From the NCBI GenBank assembly GCA_039105265.1, contig JAPFFF010000041.1, positions 1,346,731-1,410,730 of the forward strand: a DNA stretch of 64,000 bases, written 5' to 3'. The position numbers and the translations under genes are program-made. Origin of the DNA: Tritrichomonas musculus. Lineage: Eukaryota; Parabasalia; Tritrichomonadida; Tritrichomonadidae. Positions 19,522 to 27,835 of the stretch are shown in pieces. The stretch's first letter is position 1. Each line of letters opens with the position of its first letter. A model generated the notes under the pieces. That model worked only from the letters and a program-made list of their open reading frames with translations, did no database searches and was not told the DNA's origin.

Positions 19522-21552
19522 ATGTCTAACAGCGACAACAGCAACAACAACAACAGCAACACTCAGCAAAAGAAACCTGAAGTTGAAGAAATAACAAAAA
19601 TGCAATACCTGCACGAAATTGCAAAAGCCGAAGCAGAAGCTAAAGAAGAAGAAAAAGAAATTGATTTGACTCATATAAAATTTCACCCATACAATCATTT
19701 ACCAGCAAAACTCTACCACAAACAAATACAAGAATTTCAAGAAAAAGGGATAAAAACACCAAAAGAGCAACTCAACTGGCTAAATGCAAATAAGTTATGG
19801 AATTCTTTAGATCAAGATCAAAAGTGTCTCCTTGCCGCACATTTATTAGGAGACGAATTATTTGCAGAAGGCGATAAACAAGCATTACATTTGTTCATCG
19901 ACGACGATAAACCAAATGATGACACAATTACAATTCAGTGCGCTACTTGGTGGGATGATTTGGAAAAAAAATTAGCAGATCTCAAAAAGCCAAAAATGGC
20001 AAAACACATCCAAAAGAAATTCGATTACAGACAAAATAATAGAGATGGCTTGCCATTCGATGTAATAAAGTTTTCATTGTATCAATATTTAGACCAATAT
20101 CGTTCAGAGTACACAAACAATAAAGCACTTTTAGGGGAATTAACACCAGAAGATCCAAAAAATATTGATGAAATGAATGAAATCATTGAAGCAGACCATC
20201 CAGAATTATCAAAAGAGCAACAAAACGCAATTTCAGAATTAACAATTGCGTATAGAAAAATTTATCCTTTGTCAACATTCGCTGATGCATATGCACATGC
20301 ACGTGAAAAAATTGTTACAGTTATGGAAGAGCACAAATACCTCGAACATGTCCCACCTTTGATTGAATTGCTCACGGAAGAAGAAAATGTAAAATATGCA
20401 CAAAAAATGGAAGAAGAGCGTCAGGAAGAAGAAAATGCAAAAGAGTATCTCATTTCATCAACAGCAGACATATTACAAAGAATAAATCCAGAAATGTCAA
20501 GAAAAGAGGCAATGGCCGATGCAGATAGCAGATTGTTTCACAAAATGTTTGATGACAAAAAGACAGCAAGAGAAATCTTCTCAAAGGAATTATTGAGCAG
20601 TGAAGAATTGAAAAAATGGGAATCATCAACCAAGGAAATTCAATCAATTATAGAAATCCAAGAAGATTCTGATGATGTTGATAAAGATGTTGACGATGTT
20701 CTCGAAATCTTAAACAAATTGCCTGAAAAAGATGAAAAGGATCAACCAAAATCTGAAAAAGATGAAAAGGATCAACCAAAACCTGAAAAAGATGAAAAGG
20801 ATCTCACCGCACCTGAAAAAGATAACGAAGACGAAAGCGAAAAAAATCTCATCTTTACCACCAGCAGAAAATTTCAAAAACTATATCTCGAAAAGACCAA
20901 TCAAGAAATTAATGATGAAGTTCAAAAAAGATTGAATGCCAAAATGAAAGGAAATCGAAAAGCATCAAGAATTTTCCCTGATGAGTTACTCAATGATGAT
21001 GAAAAAGAAAGATGGTCAACAATTGAAGACAACTATACTCATCAATTCGATGAAAAAATTTCCAAAGAAGTAACTACAAATGTCCTTTTTGATTTACAGA
21101 CGGAGAACGACTCACTAGTATTGCCACCACCAGGAATGAGCAAAGAAGACTGGGCAAGAATGAATGCCGATCCTAACAAATTAAAAGCAGATATTTATAA
21201 AAAATTACAAGACCTCCCACCACCACCACAACTTCCACCTCCACCAGAAAATTGGCAAGAATTACCTCAAACTCACAAATGGGGAAATATACAAGAATTC
21301 ACATCCGATCAAAAATCTCAAAAGGAAATTCAGCTAAGAAATGAATTGATCGAATTCTTCAAAAAGCGATACAATGGGGACGAGAATTTGGCAAATGAAG
21401 TCGTTCACGCAAGAATTGCTGAATTTCAAAAGAAAACACCAAACGTATCCTGGTTCAAATTCCACATTGACAATTTCCTCACCTCAGTTGAACGTCAAGA
21501 TCTACACACTGAACCAGTTCCACCTAACGTTCAAGAAGTTGACGAAAAATAA
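19522..21552 (+). CDS. large charged helical protein, 676 aa
   Basis: I do not recognise a family. The protein is strongly charged and mostly helical. It begins with a Ser/Asn run, has EKDEKDQPK-type tandem repeats around residues 400-440, and a Pro-rich block LPPPPQLPPPPENWQELP near 570. Segments such as YPLSTFADAYAHAREKIV and NVSWFKFHIDNFLTSVE resemble the repeated helical motif of the 3854-residue virion-half protein, so the two may share an origin. I chose the ATG of MSNSDNS because TCACTTTTTAG lies just before it; the longer open frame would need GTG. Read from its own divergent promoter, it is probably early. Confidence 0.65.
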   Translation: MSNSDNSNNNNSNTQQKKPEVEEITKMQYLHEIAKAEAEAKEEEKEIDLTHIKFHPYNHLPAKLYHKQIQEFQEKGIKTPKEQLNWLNANKLWNSLDQDQKCLLAAHLLGDELFAEGDKQALHLFIDDDKPNDDTITIQCATWWDDLEKKLADLKKPKMAKHIQKKFDYRQNNRDGLPFDVIKFSLYQYLDQYRSEYTNNKALLGELTPEDPKNIDEMNEIIEADHPELSKEQQNAISELTIAYRKIYPLSTFADAYAHAREKIVTVMEEHKYLEHVPPLIELLTEEENVKYAQKMEEERQEEENAKEYLISSTADILQRINPEMSRKEAMADADSRLFHKMFDDKKTAREIFSKELLSSEELKKWESSTKEIQSIIEIQEDSDDVDKDVDDVLEILNKLPEKDEKDQPKSEKDEKDQPKPEKDEKDLTAPEKDNEDESEKNLIFTTSRKFQKLYLEKTNQEINDEVQKRLNAKMKGNRKASRIFPDELLNDDEKERWSTIEDNYTHQFDEKISKEVTTNVLFDLQTENDSLVLPPPGMSKEDWARMNADPNKLKADIYKKLQDLPPPPQLPPPPENWQELPQTHKWGNIQEFTSDQKSQKEIQLRNELIEFFKKRYNGDENLANEVVHARIAEFQKKTPNVSWFKFHIDNFLTSVERQDLHTEPVPPNVQEVDEK

Positions 21553-21645
21553 AAATTCCGATTATTGAGAGGTCGGTATAAAAATTACTCTCAACAAGAT
21601 TTAGGTTTCTAATAAACCTTTAATTTAAAAAATTAACTTTTTTAT

Positions 21646-22059
21646 TTATTTATCTTCTTTTGCTTTTTCTTTTTCTTTTGCTTTTTCTTTTGCTATTTCT
21701 TTTGCTTTTTCTTTTGATATAGGAACATAATATCCTTGATCGTAACCAATCATCATTCCAGGTGACAAAAATTGTTGAATGAATTCGATATGAGTATCAA
21801 ACCATTTAATCAAACAATCTTTTTTCCGTTGTTCTTCACGTGAGAAACCAGGGATGATGATTTTTAAGTTATGTTGCATTAATTGTCTCATAACATGAGC
21901 AACAGAAAGCAATTTTTCCATTGAAACATTTTCACCATATCTCTTTTTGAGTACTTTCCAAGCTTCTGTCTTTTTAATATTTTTCATGTCTTTTGCAGAC
22001 ATAGCTGGAATATCATCTTTAATTTCATTTTGTTCAGGTACACTTGGTTTGTCAGACAT
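21646..22059 (-). CDS. element protein with EKAKEK tail, 137 aa
   Basis: I do not recognise a family. After a disordered N terminus comes a helical domain (about 25-110) containing VLKKRYGENVSMEKLLSVAH and MRQLMQHNLKIIIPGFSREE. The C-terminal ~25 residues are Lys/Glu/Ala repeats (KEKAKEIAKEKAKEKEKAK). TCATTTTTATAA directly precedes the ATG. It is divergent from the 92-residue gene across an 88-bp spacer carrying the ACCGTTAACC block. Confidence 0.65.
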   Translation of the reverse strand: MSDKPSVPEQNEIKDDIPAMSAKDMKNIKKTEAWKVLKKRYGENVSMEKLLSVAHVMRQLMQHNLKIIIPGFSREEQRKKDCLIKWFDTHIEFIQQFLSPGMMIGYDQGYYVPISKEKAKEIAKEKAKEKEKAKEDK

Positions 22060-22147
22060 TTATAAAAATGAACTTTTTCACTAGGCGACCGTTAACCAAA
22101 AAATCTTATTTTTTCTCGTGAGGTCATCACATCATTTTTATACAAGC
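22060..22147. promoter_or_regulatory. bidirectional promoter with ACCGTTAACC block
   Basis: The segment 22087-22140 matches the promoter block at 19466-19518. It contains gaccgttaaccaaaaaatct, then ttttttctcg, then catcacatcattttta. Initiator-like TCATTTTTAT lies before both divergent ATGs. Confidence 0.6.
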
Positions 22148-22426
22148 ATGGAAGCCCGTACGATCCAACACTTACTCGAAGTTGTCGAAGCTCTTGATAG
22201 TGTTCATGAATGGAGAACTATTTCTGATGATCTTGATCAAAGAGAAAAAATGGCATATATGCTCCAAGATGCTGCAGCCAATATGAATCACATCGATGAT
22301 GTTCGTGTGATAATGAATGATGGAGATAGCTCAAATGAAGAAAAAGCTAACGAACTTGAATGCTTCTTCATTGAAGAATTAAAGGCAGGTTTGAAAAATC
22401 TCAAACGCTGGAACGAAAGGAAATAA
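22148..22426 (+). CDS. small acidic helical protein, 92 aa
   Basis: No family recognised. The protein is entirely helical and acidic (MEARTIQHLLEVVEALDSV at the N terminus, ELKAGLKNLKRW near the end). I chose the ATG after TCATTTTTATACAAGC; the frame extends ten codons upstream only from GTG and would cross the promoter. It pairs divergently with the 137-residue gene. Confidence 0.6.
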   Translation: MEARTIQHLLEVVEALDSVHEWRTISDDLDQREKMAYMLQDAAANMNHIDDVRVIMNDGDSSNEEKANELECFFIEELKAGLKNLKRWNERK

Positions 22427-22815
22427 TTAATTAAATAAACAATTCAATTTACTGCATTTTTTGACACTCTTTTTATTTTTTGCATTTTTTGACAATTCAT
22501 TTTTAAGATTTCTAATTGTGATATTTGAATTCTACGTCCTTGAAAACCTTAAAAATATTAAAATCTTTGAAAAAGGTCCATTATTTTCCAAGATATATGT
22601 ATTTCAAATTTTAAAAAATTCAATGGATGAAAAATTGAATATGGGGGTAAACAATTTGTCTCAAAAATATCTTGATAATTATTGAACCTTTTAGGAATAT
22701 TTTAATAAATATAATCTTTATTATTAAAAATATAAATAATATTATAATATAAAGGGAAAATTTTAAAAATACATTTTTTGACACCCCTTTTATTTTTATT
22801 GCATTTTCTGACAAT
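22427..22815. other. spacer with two copies of a TTTTTTGACA block
   Basis: No convincing gene is present. A ~50-bp block with two ttttttgaca-like motifs, each followed by a TTTTATTTTT or TCATTTTT stretch, occurs at about 22453-22506 and again at about 22771-22822, overlapping the integrase 3' end. These resemble degraded or variant copies of the CGGTTTTGACA promoter. The DNA between them is AT-rich; its frames are hydrophobic and low in complexity. Confidence 0.45.
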
Positions 22816-24204
22816 TCAAATAGGATCTAATCTATAACGAGGTAATATTTGAGTATTTCCTTTAAGATCTTGTATTAAATATTTACCATTTTGAAAACCT
22901 TTTACAAAAAATCTACCAGGTTGAGTTATTGATCGTCTTTTTTTAAGAGTGTCTTTATTATTATATACAATTACTTCTTGGTTTTCTTTTAAATTATAAC
23001 CTTTTTGAGCAGAAACATTATAATTAGCTTGAGAAATACGTCTACAAATAAAAGTATATAAATCAGAATTATTTTGCATTTGACTAGGGGAAACATTCAT
23101 ACCTGCATATTTTGACAAAGTTAAGTGTGGGGCATTATTATATTGAACAACTAATTCTTTTAATATTTCAGGGGAGATTTCTCGTTGAACTTCAAAAGCC
23201 ATATCTCTCAAAGTTCTAATAATTCTATCAACTATACCTAATGAAGAATGTAATGGGCTAGTTGTTTGTTTTTCACCTGGTTTTCGTAAAAATGATGGAT
23301 AATGATAATCATCCATTCTATCAACAGGTTCCCATTTAATTCCATTTGAGTTTAAAAAATTTATTGTTTCTTCAGAACAAAAACCTTTTTCACCATCTCC
23401 GGTCAATATTTTAGGTTTCATTCCTTGTTGAAATAAAGTATTTAAAGCTTTTGTTATTGAAATAGATGTTTTTTGTCCAGCAGTCATAATTTTATTTATA
23501 TCACCAAAACATTCTCTACCTAAAGGAATTGCATATAAATATCGACTATTGGCTTCTATACAAATTAAGTACCCAACATTTTTTTCAAACATAATATCAA
23601 TTAAATAAGTACCAGGTTCACATAATTTATGTAAATAATATTTTTTATTCTTATTAGTTGGAAATTGTTTCTTTTGAACATAATCATCTTCAGAAACATA
23701 ATTTGGCTCAATAACTTTTTCAAATTGTTTTAATAGTACATGTCTTTTATTTTTATTTCTAAATGCAATATCAGGTACATTTGTTTTACCTTTGAATTCA
23801 ACTATCATTCCTGGTTGTTCCATAATTTTTGTAATATATATTTCATACCATTCTTCCATAGTATATTTATCTTTACCTTTTTTCCATCCAGAGGTCAATT
23901 TTTCAAATTCAGGAAAAGTACGAATATTTTCATTATGTAAATTATTAATTACATGGTTCTCAATTTTTTCTTCAAAACTTAATTCATCATCAGGAATTTT
24001 TTCATCTGTGATTACAGGTAATGATTCAGATAATACTTTTCGAAATTCTGAATAAGCATTATAAATTTGTTCAAATTCATCATCAGTTACAAAATCTTTT
24101 TGATATCCTTTATAATTTCTAGCTTCATTTGGCATTATTAATTTCTTTTGATAAGCTTTCTTTTCTAAATAATTCATTAATTTTTCACCTTCTGACGATA
24201 ACAT
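22816..24204 (-). CDS. Maverick-type DDE integrase (rve fold), 462 aa
   Basis: This enzyme should insert the element into host DNA. The N-terminal ~160 residues are helical and charged and include a section resembling the usual N-terminal binding domain. The catalytic core spans about 190-340; acidic candidates are the Asp in YLIDIMF (~200), the Asp in LTGDGEKGF (~267) and the acidic residue in LGIVDRIIRTLRD (~322), a helix typical of retrovirus-like and Polinton integrases. The C-terminal ~70 residues (NQEVIVYNNKD..., RFFVKGFQNGKYLIQDL) resemble the beta-barrel DNA-binding domain. It is divergent from an 82-residue gene over a shared promoter. Confidence 0.85.
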   Translation of the reverse strand: MLSSEGEKLMNYLEKKAYQKKLIMPNEARNYKGYQKDFVTDDEFEQIYNAYSEFRKVLSESLPVITDEKIPDDELSFEEKIENHVINNLHNENIRTFPEFEKLTSGWKKGKDKYTMEEWYEIYITKIMEQPGMIVEFKGKTNVPDIAFRNKNKRHVLLKQFEKVIEPNYVSEDDYVQKKQFPTNKNKKYYLHKLCEPGTYLIDIMFEKNVGYLICIEANSRYLYAIPLGRECFGDINKIMTAGQKTSISITKALNTLFQQGMKPKILTGDGEKGFCSEETINFLNSNGIKWEPVDRMDDYHYPSFLRKPGEKQTTSPLHSSLGIVDRIIRTLRDMAFEVQREISPEILKELVVQYNNAPHLTLSKYAGMNVSPSQMQNNSDLYTFICRRISQANYNVSAQKGYNLKENQEVIVYNNKDTLKKRRSITQPGRFFVKGFQNGKYLIQDLKGNTQILPRYRLDPI

Positions 24205-24256
24205 TTAAATTTCAATAAAGAGCGGTTTTGACACTTCACTTTTATTTTTTGTTTTT
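24205..24256. promoter_or_regulatory. shared promoter, CGGTTTTGACA type
   Basis: The plus-strand motif gcggttttgacacttcactt at 24222-24241 is followed by TTATT and the ATG of the 82-residue gene. Read the other way it gives AACCGC upstream of the integrase ATG. The TTCACTTTT part matches a trichomonad initiator. Confidence 0.65.
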
Positions 24257-24505
24257 ATGTCTAAATTGGAAGATAAACAAGAAAAAATAGAAGAGGAACA
24301 AATCGAAAATCTAATGAAAGTAATGGACGAAAAAGAAAAACAAAGACGCCAACTCTTGATGAAAGCACCAGAGATTGAAAATGAGTACGGAAAGATGTGT
24401 CATAACATCTCAGCCTTGAATCCTGAAGATAAACAAGAATGGTATCGATTACAAAGTGAACTTCAAGAAATCCGTCATCAACTCTTTAAAATTTCAAAGT
24501 CTTAA
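24257..24505 (+). CDS. small coiled-coil protein, 82 aa
   Basis: No family recognised. The protein is almost all Glu/Lys/Gln-rich coiled coil (KLEDKQEKIEEEQIENLMKV) with a short C-terminal helix. It has its own CGGTTTTGACA promoter ending 11 bp before the ATG and is followed 42 bp downstream by a second small coiled-coil gene with the same promoter form, so the two may be paralogues. Confidence 0.65.
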   Translation: MSKLEDKQEKIEEEQIENLMKVMDEKEKQRRQLLMKAPEIENEYGKMCHNISALNPEDKQEWYRLQSELQEIRHQLFKISKS

Positions 24506-24513
24506 ATAAAAAA

Positions 24514-24538
24514 GCAGTTTTGACACTTCACTTTTATT
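24514..24538 (+). promoter_or_regulatory. promoter of the 65-aa gene, TTTTGACA type
   Basis: The motif gcagttttgacacttcactt, then ttatt, is almost identical to the copy at 24222 and lies 10 bp before an ATG. The gene upstream ends only 8 bp earlier, so each small gene appears to be transcribed separately. Confidence 0.65.
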
Positions 24539-24547
24539 TTTGTTTTC

Positions 24548-24745
24548 ATGTCTAAATTGCAAGAAGCTTACGAGAAATGGGATATCTTAGATGAACAAAT
24601 AAATGACATCGAAAAAAAGGCAGGGATTATTGGTAATCAAAGGGTTTATGATGATAAAGATTTTAGAAAATTAATGGATTTACGAAGAGAAAGAGACAAA
24701 GTAGAAAAAGAAATTGAACTTTTAAGAAAAGAATTAAATAAATAA
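24548..24745 (+). CDS. small coiled-coil protein, 65 aa
   Basis: No family recognised. It starts MSKLQEAYEKWDILDEQIND and is helical throughout with a heptad-like pattern; it begins with the same MSKL as its upstream neighbour. Its 3' end lies 3 bp from the convergent 3' end of the helicase gene. Confidence 0.65.
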   Translation: MSKLQEAYEKWDILDEQINDIEKKAGIIGNQRVYDDKDFRKLMDLRRERDKVEKEIELLRKELNK

Positions 24746-24748
24746 AAG

Positions 24749-26449
24749 TTACCTTAATCTATATTTCTTATCATTATTATTAAATGAGCAGTCTTGTAAA
24801 ATTTTTTGATGAAATTCTTGATAAGTTATGGATCTGAAATTTTTTGCTTTTGCCCATTTTTTAAATTCAGTCCAGGCTTCAAAAGCTACATAACCATTTC
24901 TGAATTTTTGTAAGTTTTCCTCAATAAATAATTTTTCAGGAGGTTTTGAAAAGTTCATTAAATTCATTCTATCTTGGGTATTAGGAAATTGTGCTGGAAT
25001 GAAATCAGATAAATCAACAGTCAAGAAAAAAGTAATTAAATTGTTTTTGAAATCTTGTGTCTTAATAAGATTATGTAAAGGTGCAAAATAGTCTTGACCT
25101 ATCATTGGATAACATTTTGTGACAACAAATCTTCTATCGTGTTCATCAATTCGAATAGGAGCAGGATTATTTGATAAGAAGATGAAATTGGCAACATTTT
25201 CTTTAGATTCAGTATTAATATGTTTTCCTTCAATAGTAGTGAATCTTTCTGTGATTAATGTTTTTAATCTTTCATGTTGTTGAGGATATTTTCGAATGAG
25301 ATGATAATCTAACATTTCTGAGCATACCAATAATTTTTTGTTTAAGATTTGTAAATTAAAATTGCTTGTAATATTATCAAAGTTTGCATTTGGATCAGAA
25401 TATTCACCTAAAAGTTGACAAAGAACATTAGTAAATGTATTTTTCCCACAACCTTGTTCACCAATAATAACTAATGCAGTACCTGTTTTACCATCTGGAT
25501 GTTGAAAAATAAATGAAATCCATTTAATGATATAATCATATAATTCTTGATTAGAATTTGCAATAACTCTAAAAATATGATCCAAAAATGGTTGAATCAC
25601 ATTTTGTGTACAAAGAATTAATCTTGAATAAGGATACCAATGAAAATATGAAAAAATGTTTGGATCATTGGAAAAGAATTTCATATGTTCATAAGTAATG
25701 AAATCCATATTCTTTCCAAAGGAAACAACATCAAATGCAGTAATTACTTTCTTATTCTTTTTACTAACTTTTGAATACCCTAATTTAATTTGTTTTAATA
25801 TTGGTGCAAATTGAGTAGGATTTAACATTTCTAACGTATTTGATTTTTTAATTATGAAGATTCTGTCAAGTTGAATATAACAACAAACTTTTTTGAAATC
25901 AGTAAAGAAATCCCCAACACGAATTCCAGTAGAAGAATATTTTCTTTCATAATTCTTATATCTAAAAGAGTTTATTGAACAATCTTCACCAAAATCAATT
26001 TGAACAAATTGGTTAATTGTATTATTGAAATATTTCTCCCAAATAACATTTCTTTGAGATACTGAGAGTGCATTCAAAATTGGGAAGATCCAATGATTTG
26101 AAACTTCTGGATGATTTTCTTGACTACAAATTGCTTGAAGATCTTGTTCAGAATTATCTTGATTTGAAAGATACCAATTTTTCACAATATCATACAAAAC
26201 GTTTGAAACAAATGGAGAACGAAATATATATTTGATAGAAGTTGTTAAATTTTCAAGTGTTGGTTCAAATAAATTTAACAATCCAACAACATCATCAGGA
26301 AACAATTGAATGAGATTTGTATTTATTTGAAAATCACGATCATGAAATTCTTGACCTTGATATTGAGGAAAGACATTCTCATTTATATTTTCCATTTGTC
26401 TAGCTTCTGGAATTAAGAAATCATCAGAGAGGAAGGTTGGTTGATTCAT
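24749..26449 (-). CDS. superfamily 3 helicase, 566 aa
   Basis: This is a replicative DNA helicase of the virus D5/parvovirus-like superfamily 3. Walker A is IIGEQGCGKNTFTNVL near residue 325, a Walker B-like strand is KKLLVCSEML near 373, and the sensor Asn motif is FIFLSNNPAPIR near 426, followed by a basic DRRFVV. The N-terminal ~300 residues are not assigned; this position often carries a primase-type or D5 N-terminal domain, and I do not see clear primase motifs. The true start is the ATG of MNQPTF: upstream in-frame codons run into the promoter and begin with TTG. Classical Polintons usually rely on the polymerase alone, so a helicase is notable. Confidence 0.85.
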   Translation of the reverse strand: MNQPTFLSDDFLIPEARQMENINENVFPQYQGQEFHDRDFQINTNLIQLFPDDVVGLLNLFEPTLENLTTSIKYIFRSPFVSNVLYDIVKNWYLSNQDNSEQDLQAICSQENHPEVSNHWIFPILNALSVSQRNVIWEKYFNNTINQFVQIDFGEDCSINSFRYKNYERKYSSTGIRVGDFFTDFKKVCCYIQLDRIFIIKKSNTLEMLNPTQFAPILKQIKLGYSKVSKKNKKVITAFDVVSFGKNMDFITYEHMKFFSNDPNIFSYFHWYPYSRLILCTQNVIQPFLDHIFRVIANSNQELYDYIIKWISFIFQHPDGKTGTALVIIGEQGCGKNTFTNVLCQLLGEYSDPNANFDNITSNFNLQILNKKLLVCSEMLDYHLIRKYPQQHERLKTLITERFTTIEGKHINTESKENVANFIFLSNNPAPIRIDEHDRRFVVTKCYPMIGQDYFAPLHNLIKTQDFKNNLITFFLTVDLSDFIPAQFPNTQDRMNLMNFSKPPEKLFIEENLQKFRNGYVAFEAWTEFKKWAKAKNFRSITYQEFHQKILQDCSFNNNDKKYRLR

Positions 26450-26499
26450 CGATACAAAAATAAAAGTGACTGTCAAAACCGTTATTCATTTTTTAATTA
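26450..26499. promoter_or_regulatory. bidirectional promoter of helicase and 143-aa gene
   Basis: On the minus strand 26461-26486 reads aataacggttttgacagtca followed by CTTTTA, the same form as other early promoters. On the plus strand the same DNA gives AACCGTTATTCATTTTTT just before the ATG at 26500, with TCATTTTTT as a possible initiator. Confidence 0.65.
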
Positions 26500-26931
26500 A
26501 TGTCAAGTGATAACGAATTACCTCTACACTATTCAACTGGGGGTTCACCTCAATATCAATTATCACCAAACATGCAAAATTTAAATAATAGTTTTCAAAA
26601 CTTTGTTGTCAATAATGAAATTGATGAATGGGAAATAGACCGTGATTTTAATGAACCTAAATCAACGTCTCCAAACGAAGAAGAATTTTATGCAGGAATT
26701 AATCAAATTGTAGAAAAACAATTAGAAGAACATCCAGCAAATCCAAACCGTCATGGAAATCCAAGACCTCCAAACCCACAAGATGAATTTGGAAAAAGTT
26801 ACCATGACCGAGATGATTTCGGGAACTTTTTGAAAATTCTTGAAAAAAGAGAATATCCATCGGACGAAATAGTAAATTTATATAATATATTTTTCCATAC
26901 TACTATTCAAAAAAAGGTTTTGGAAAATTAA
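26500..26931 (+). CDS. disordered acidic protein, 143 aa
   Basis: No family recognised. The N-terminal ~45 residues are polar and disordered (SPQYQLSPNMQNLNNSFQNF), the middle is Asn/Pro-rich (HPANPNRHGNPRPPNPQDEF) and the last ~40 residues look folded (LKILEKREYPSDEIVNLYNI). It is divergent from the helicase, which may suggest a replication-related helper role, but this is only context. Confidence 0.55.
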   Translation: MSSDNELPLHYSTGGSPQYQLSPNMQNLNNSFQNFVVNNEIDEWEIDRDFNEPKSTSPNEEEFYAGINQIVEKQLEEHPANPNRHGNPRPPNPQDEFGKSYHDRDDFGNFLKILEKREYPSDEIVNLYNIFFHTTIQKKVLEN

Positions 26932-27018
26932 GGGAGGTCAAAGAAAATTTTCAAAAAAAAAGATTGGTAAGATTTGGTTCTCAAAAAACTTGGTATTTCA
27001 AAAGAAATCAAAAAATTG

Positions 27019-27072
27019 TTAATGCGCATTAATGCTCAGTAATGCTCAGTAATGCTCAGTAATGCGCATTAA
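27019..27072. repeat. five phased 10-bp repeats bounded by palindromes
   Basis: Units of exactly 10 bp run AATGCGCATT, then AATGCTCAGT three times, then AATGCGCATT (27021-27070). The outer units sit in palindromes; ttaatgcgcattaa at 27019-27032 is perfect. The array lies in a ~290-bp gap between the 3' ends of two convergent genes. Its helical phasing and symmetry resemble iterons or a protein-binding array, for example for replication initiation, packaging or insulation. Confidence 0.7.
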
Positions 27073-27224
27073 CCAAAAATTTTCACTCACAAAAAGTTTA
27101 ATAAAAATTTTAATTCAAAAAGTTCATTTTTTATTTATTTATCTTTCTCAAAAGGTTTATTAAATGCCAAACATGTATTAAAATTTTAATTCAAAAAGTT
27201 AAAAATTTAAATTTTTATTGATTT

Positions 27225-27419
27225 TTATCTTCTAGATTTTTGTTGATAAAAATGGAGATCATCATCAAATTTTTTTCGTAGAGCCGTTAAATTTTTCATT
27301 ATTTTTTCGAATTTTTGTTTTTTCATTATCCAGAGGTCAGAATCTCTTTTGATTCGTGAAGCATAAGAATTTAGAGACTGGATTTTATCAATTTGTTCCA
27401 GAAAGTTGTCTTTCTTCAT
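27225..27419 (-). CDS. small basic coiled-coil protein, 64 aa
   Basis: No family recognised. It starts MKKDNFLEQIDKIQSLNSYA, is helical and basic, and ends in QQKSRR. The frame is open ten codons further upstream to another ATG (27449), but in that stretch it overlaps a micro-ORF that begins right after the promoter. I prefer the ATG overlapped by that micro-ORF's stop (TAATG), though the longer 74-residue form is possible. Confidence 0.5.
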   Translation of the reverse strand: MKKDNFLEQIDKIQSLNSYASRIKRDSDLWIMKKQKFEKIMKNLTALRKKFDDDLHFYQQKSRR

Positions 27420-27484
27420 TATGAATTTCTCTTTTTTGAAAACATCCACAAAATCAACAAAATGATGATCATGAACAATCTCAT
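27419..27484 (-). CDS. 21-aa hydrophobic micro-ORF overlapping next start by TAATG
   Basis: The first ATG after the promoter-like CAATTTTTATTT opens a 21-codon frame, MRLFMIIILLILWMFSKKRN plus S. It has a hydrophobic core of about 14 residues followed by KKR, the pattern of a tiny membrane-anchored peptide. Its TAA shares its last A with the ATG of the next gene. Because trichomonad leaders are very short, this ATG is the expected first start on the transcript. Whether it is made, or is chance in AT-rich DNA, cannot be told. Confidence 0.4.
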   Translation of the reverse strand: MRLFMIIILLILWMFSKKRNS

Positions 27485-27536
27485 AAATAAAAATTGAAAA
27501 TTTTTAGAACCGTTATTCAAAAAGTTCATTTTTTAA
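27485..27536. promoter_or_regulatory. bidirectional promoter with AACCGTTATTCA
   Basis: The plus-strand sequence aaccgttattcaaaaagttc then atttttt leads to the ATG at 27537; the minus strand gives GAATAACGGTTCT upstream of CAATTTTTATTTATG. It is the AACCGTT form of the shared early-promoter family. Confidence 0.55.
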
Positions 27537-27800
27537 ATGCAGGGCCAACAAAGTTTACCTAGTGAAAAACAAAAAGAATTAATAAATTTATTAAAATTCA
27601 CTAGAGGTGAAATTGAAAAAACTTGTGATCAAATGATCAAAATGACTGAAGAATTCTTTGATCAAGAAATTGATTTAAAAAATGATTCTCGTCCAGAGAG
27701 ACAAGAACAATTACATTCTTTACTAATGACAGTTGGGATTTTAGCAACTTCCAACAGAGAGAATTTCCAAAAATTGGAAGAAACGTTAAAGAATAAATAA
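27537..27800 (+). CDS. small helical protein, 87 aa
   Basis: No family recognised. The sequence is a helical bundle type (QKELINLLKFTRGEIEKTCD, then LLMTVGILATSNRENFQKLE) with mixed charge. TTCATTTTTTAA lies directly before the ATG. It is one of a run of short genes each with its own promoter. Confidence 0.65.
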   Translation: MQGQQSLPSEKQKELINLLKFTRGEIEKTCDQMIKMTEEFFDQEIDLKNDSRPERQEQLHSLLMTVGILATSNRENFQKLEETLKNK

Positions 27801-27835
27801 ACATAACCGTTTTTTAACCGCTTTCATTTTTATTT

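Noticed and set aside
22461-22685. 74-codon hydrophobic frame downstream of a TTTTTTGACA block
   Set aside because: It is dominated by Phe, Leu and Ile from AT-rich DNA, with no domain or conserved start; not enough support for a gene.
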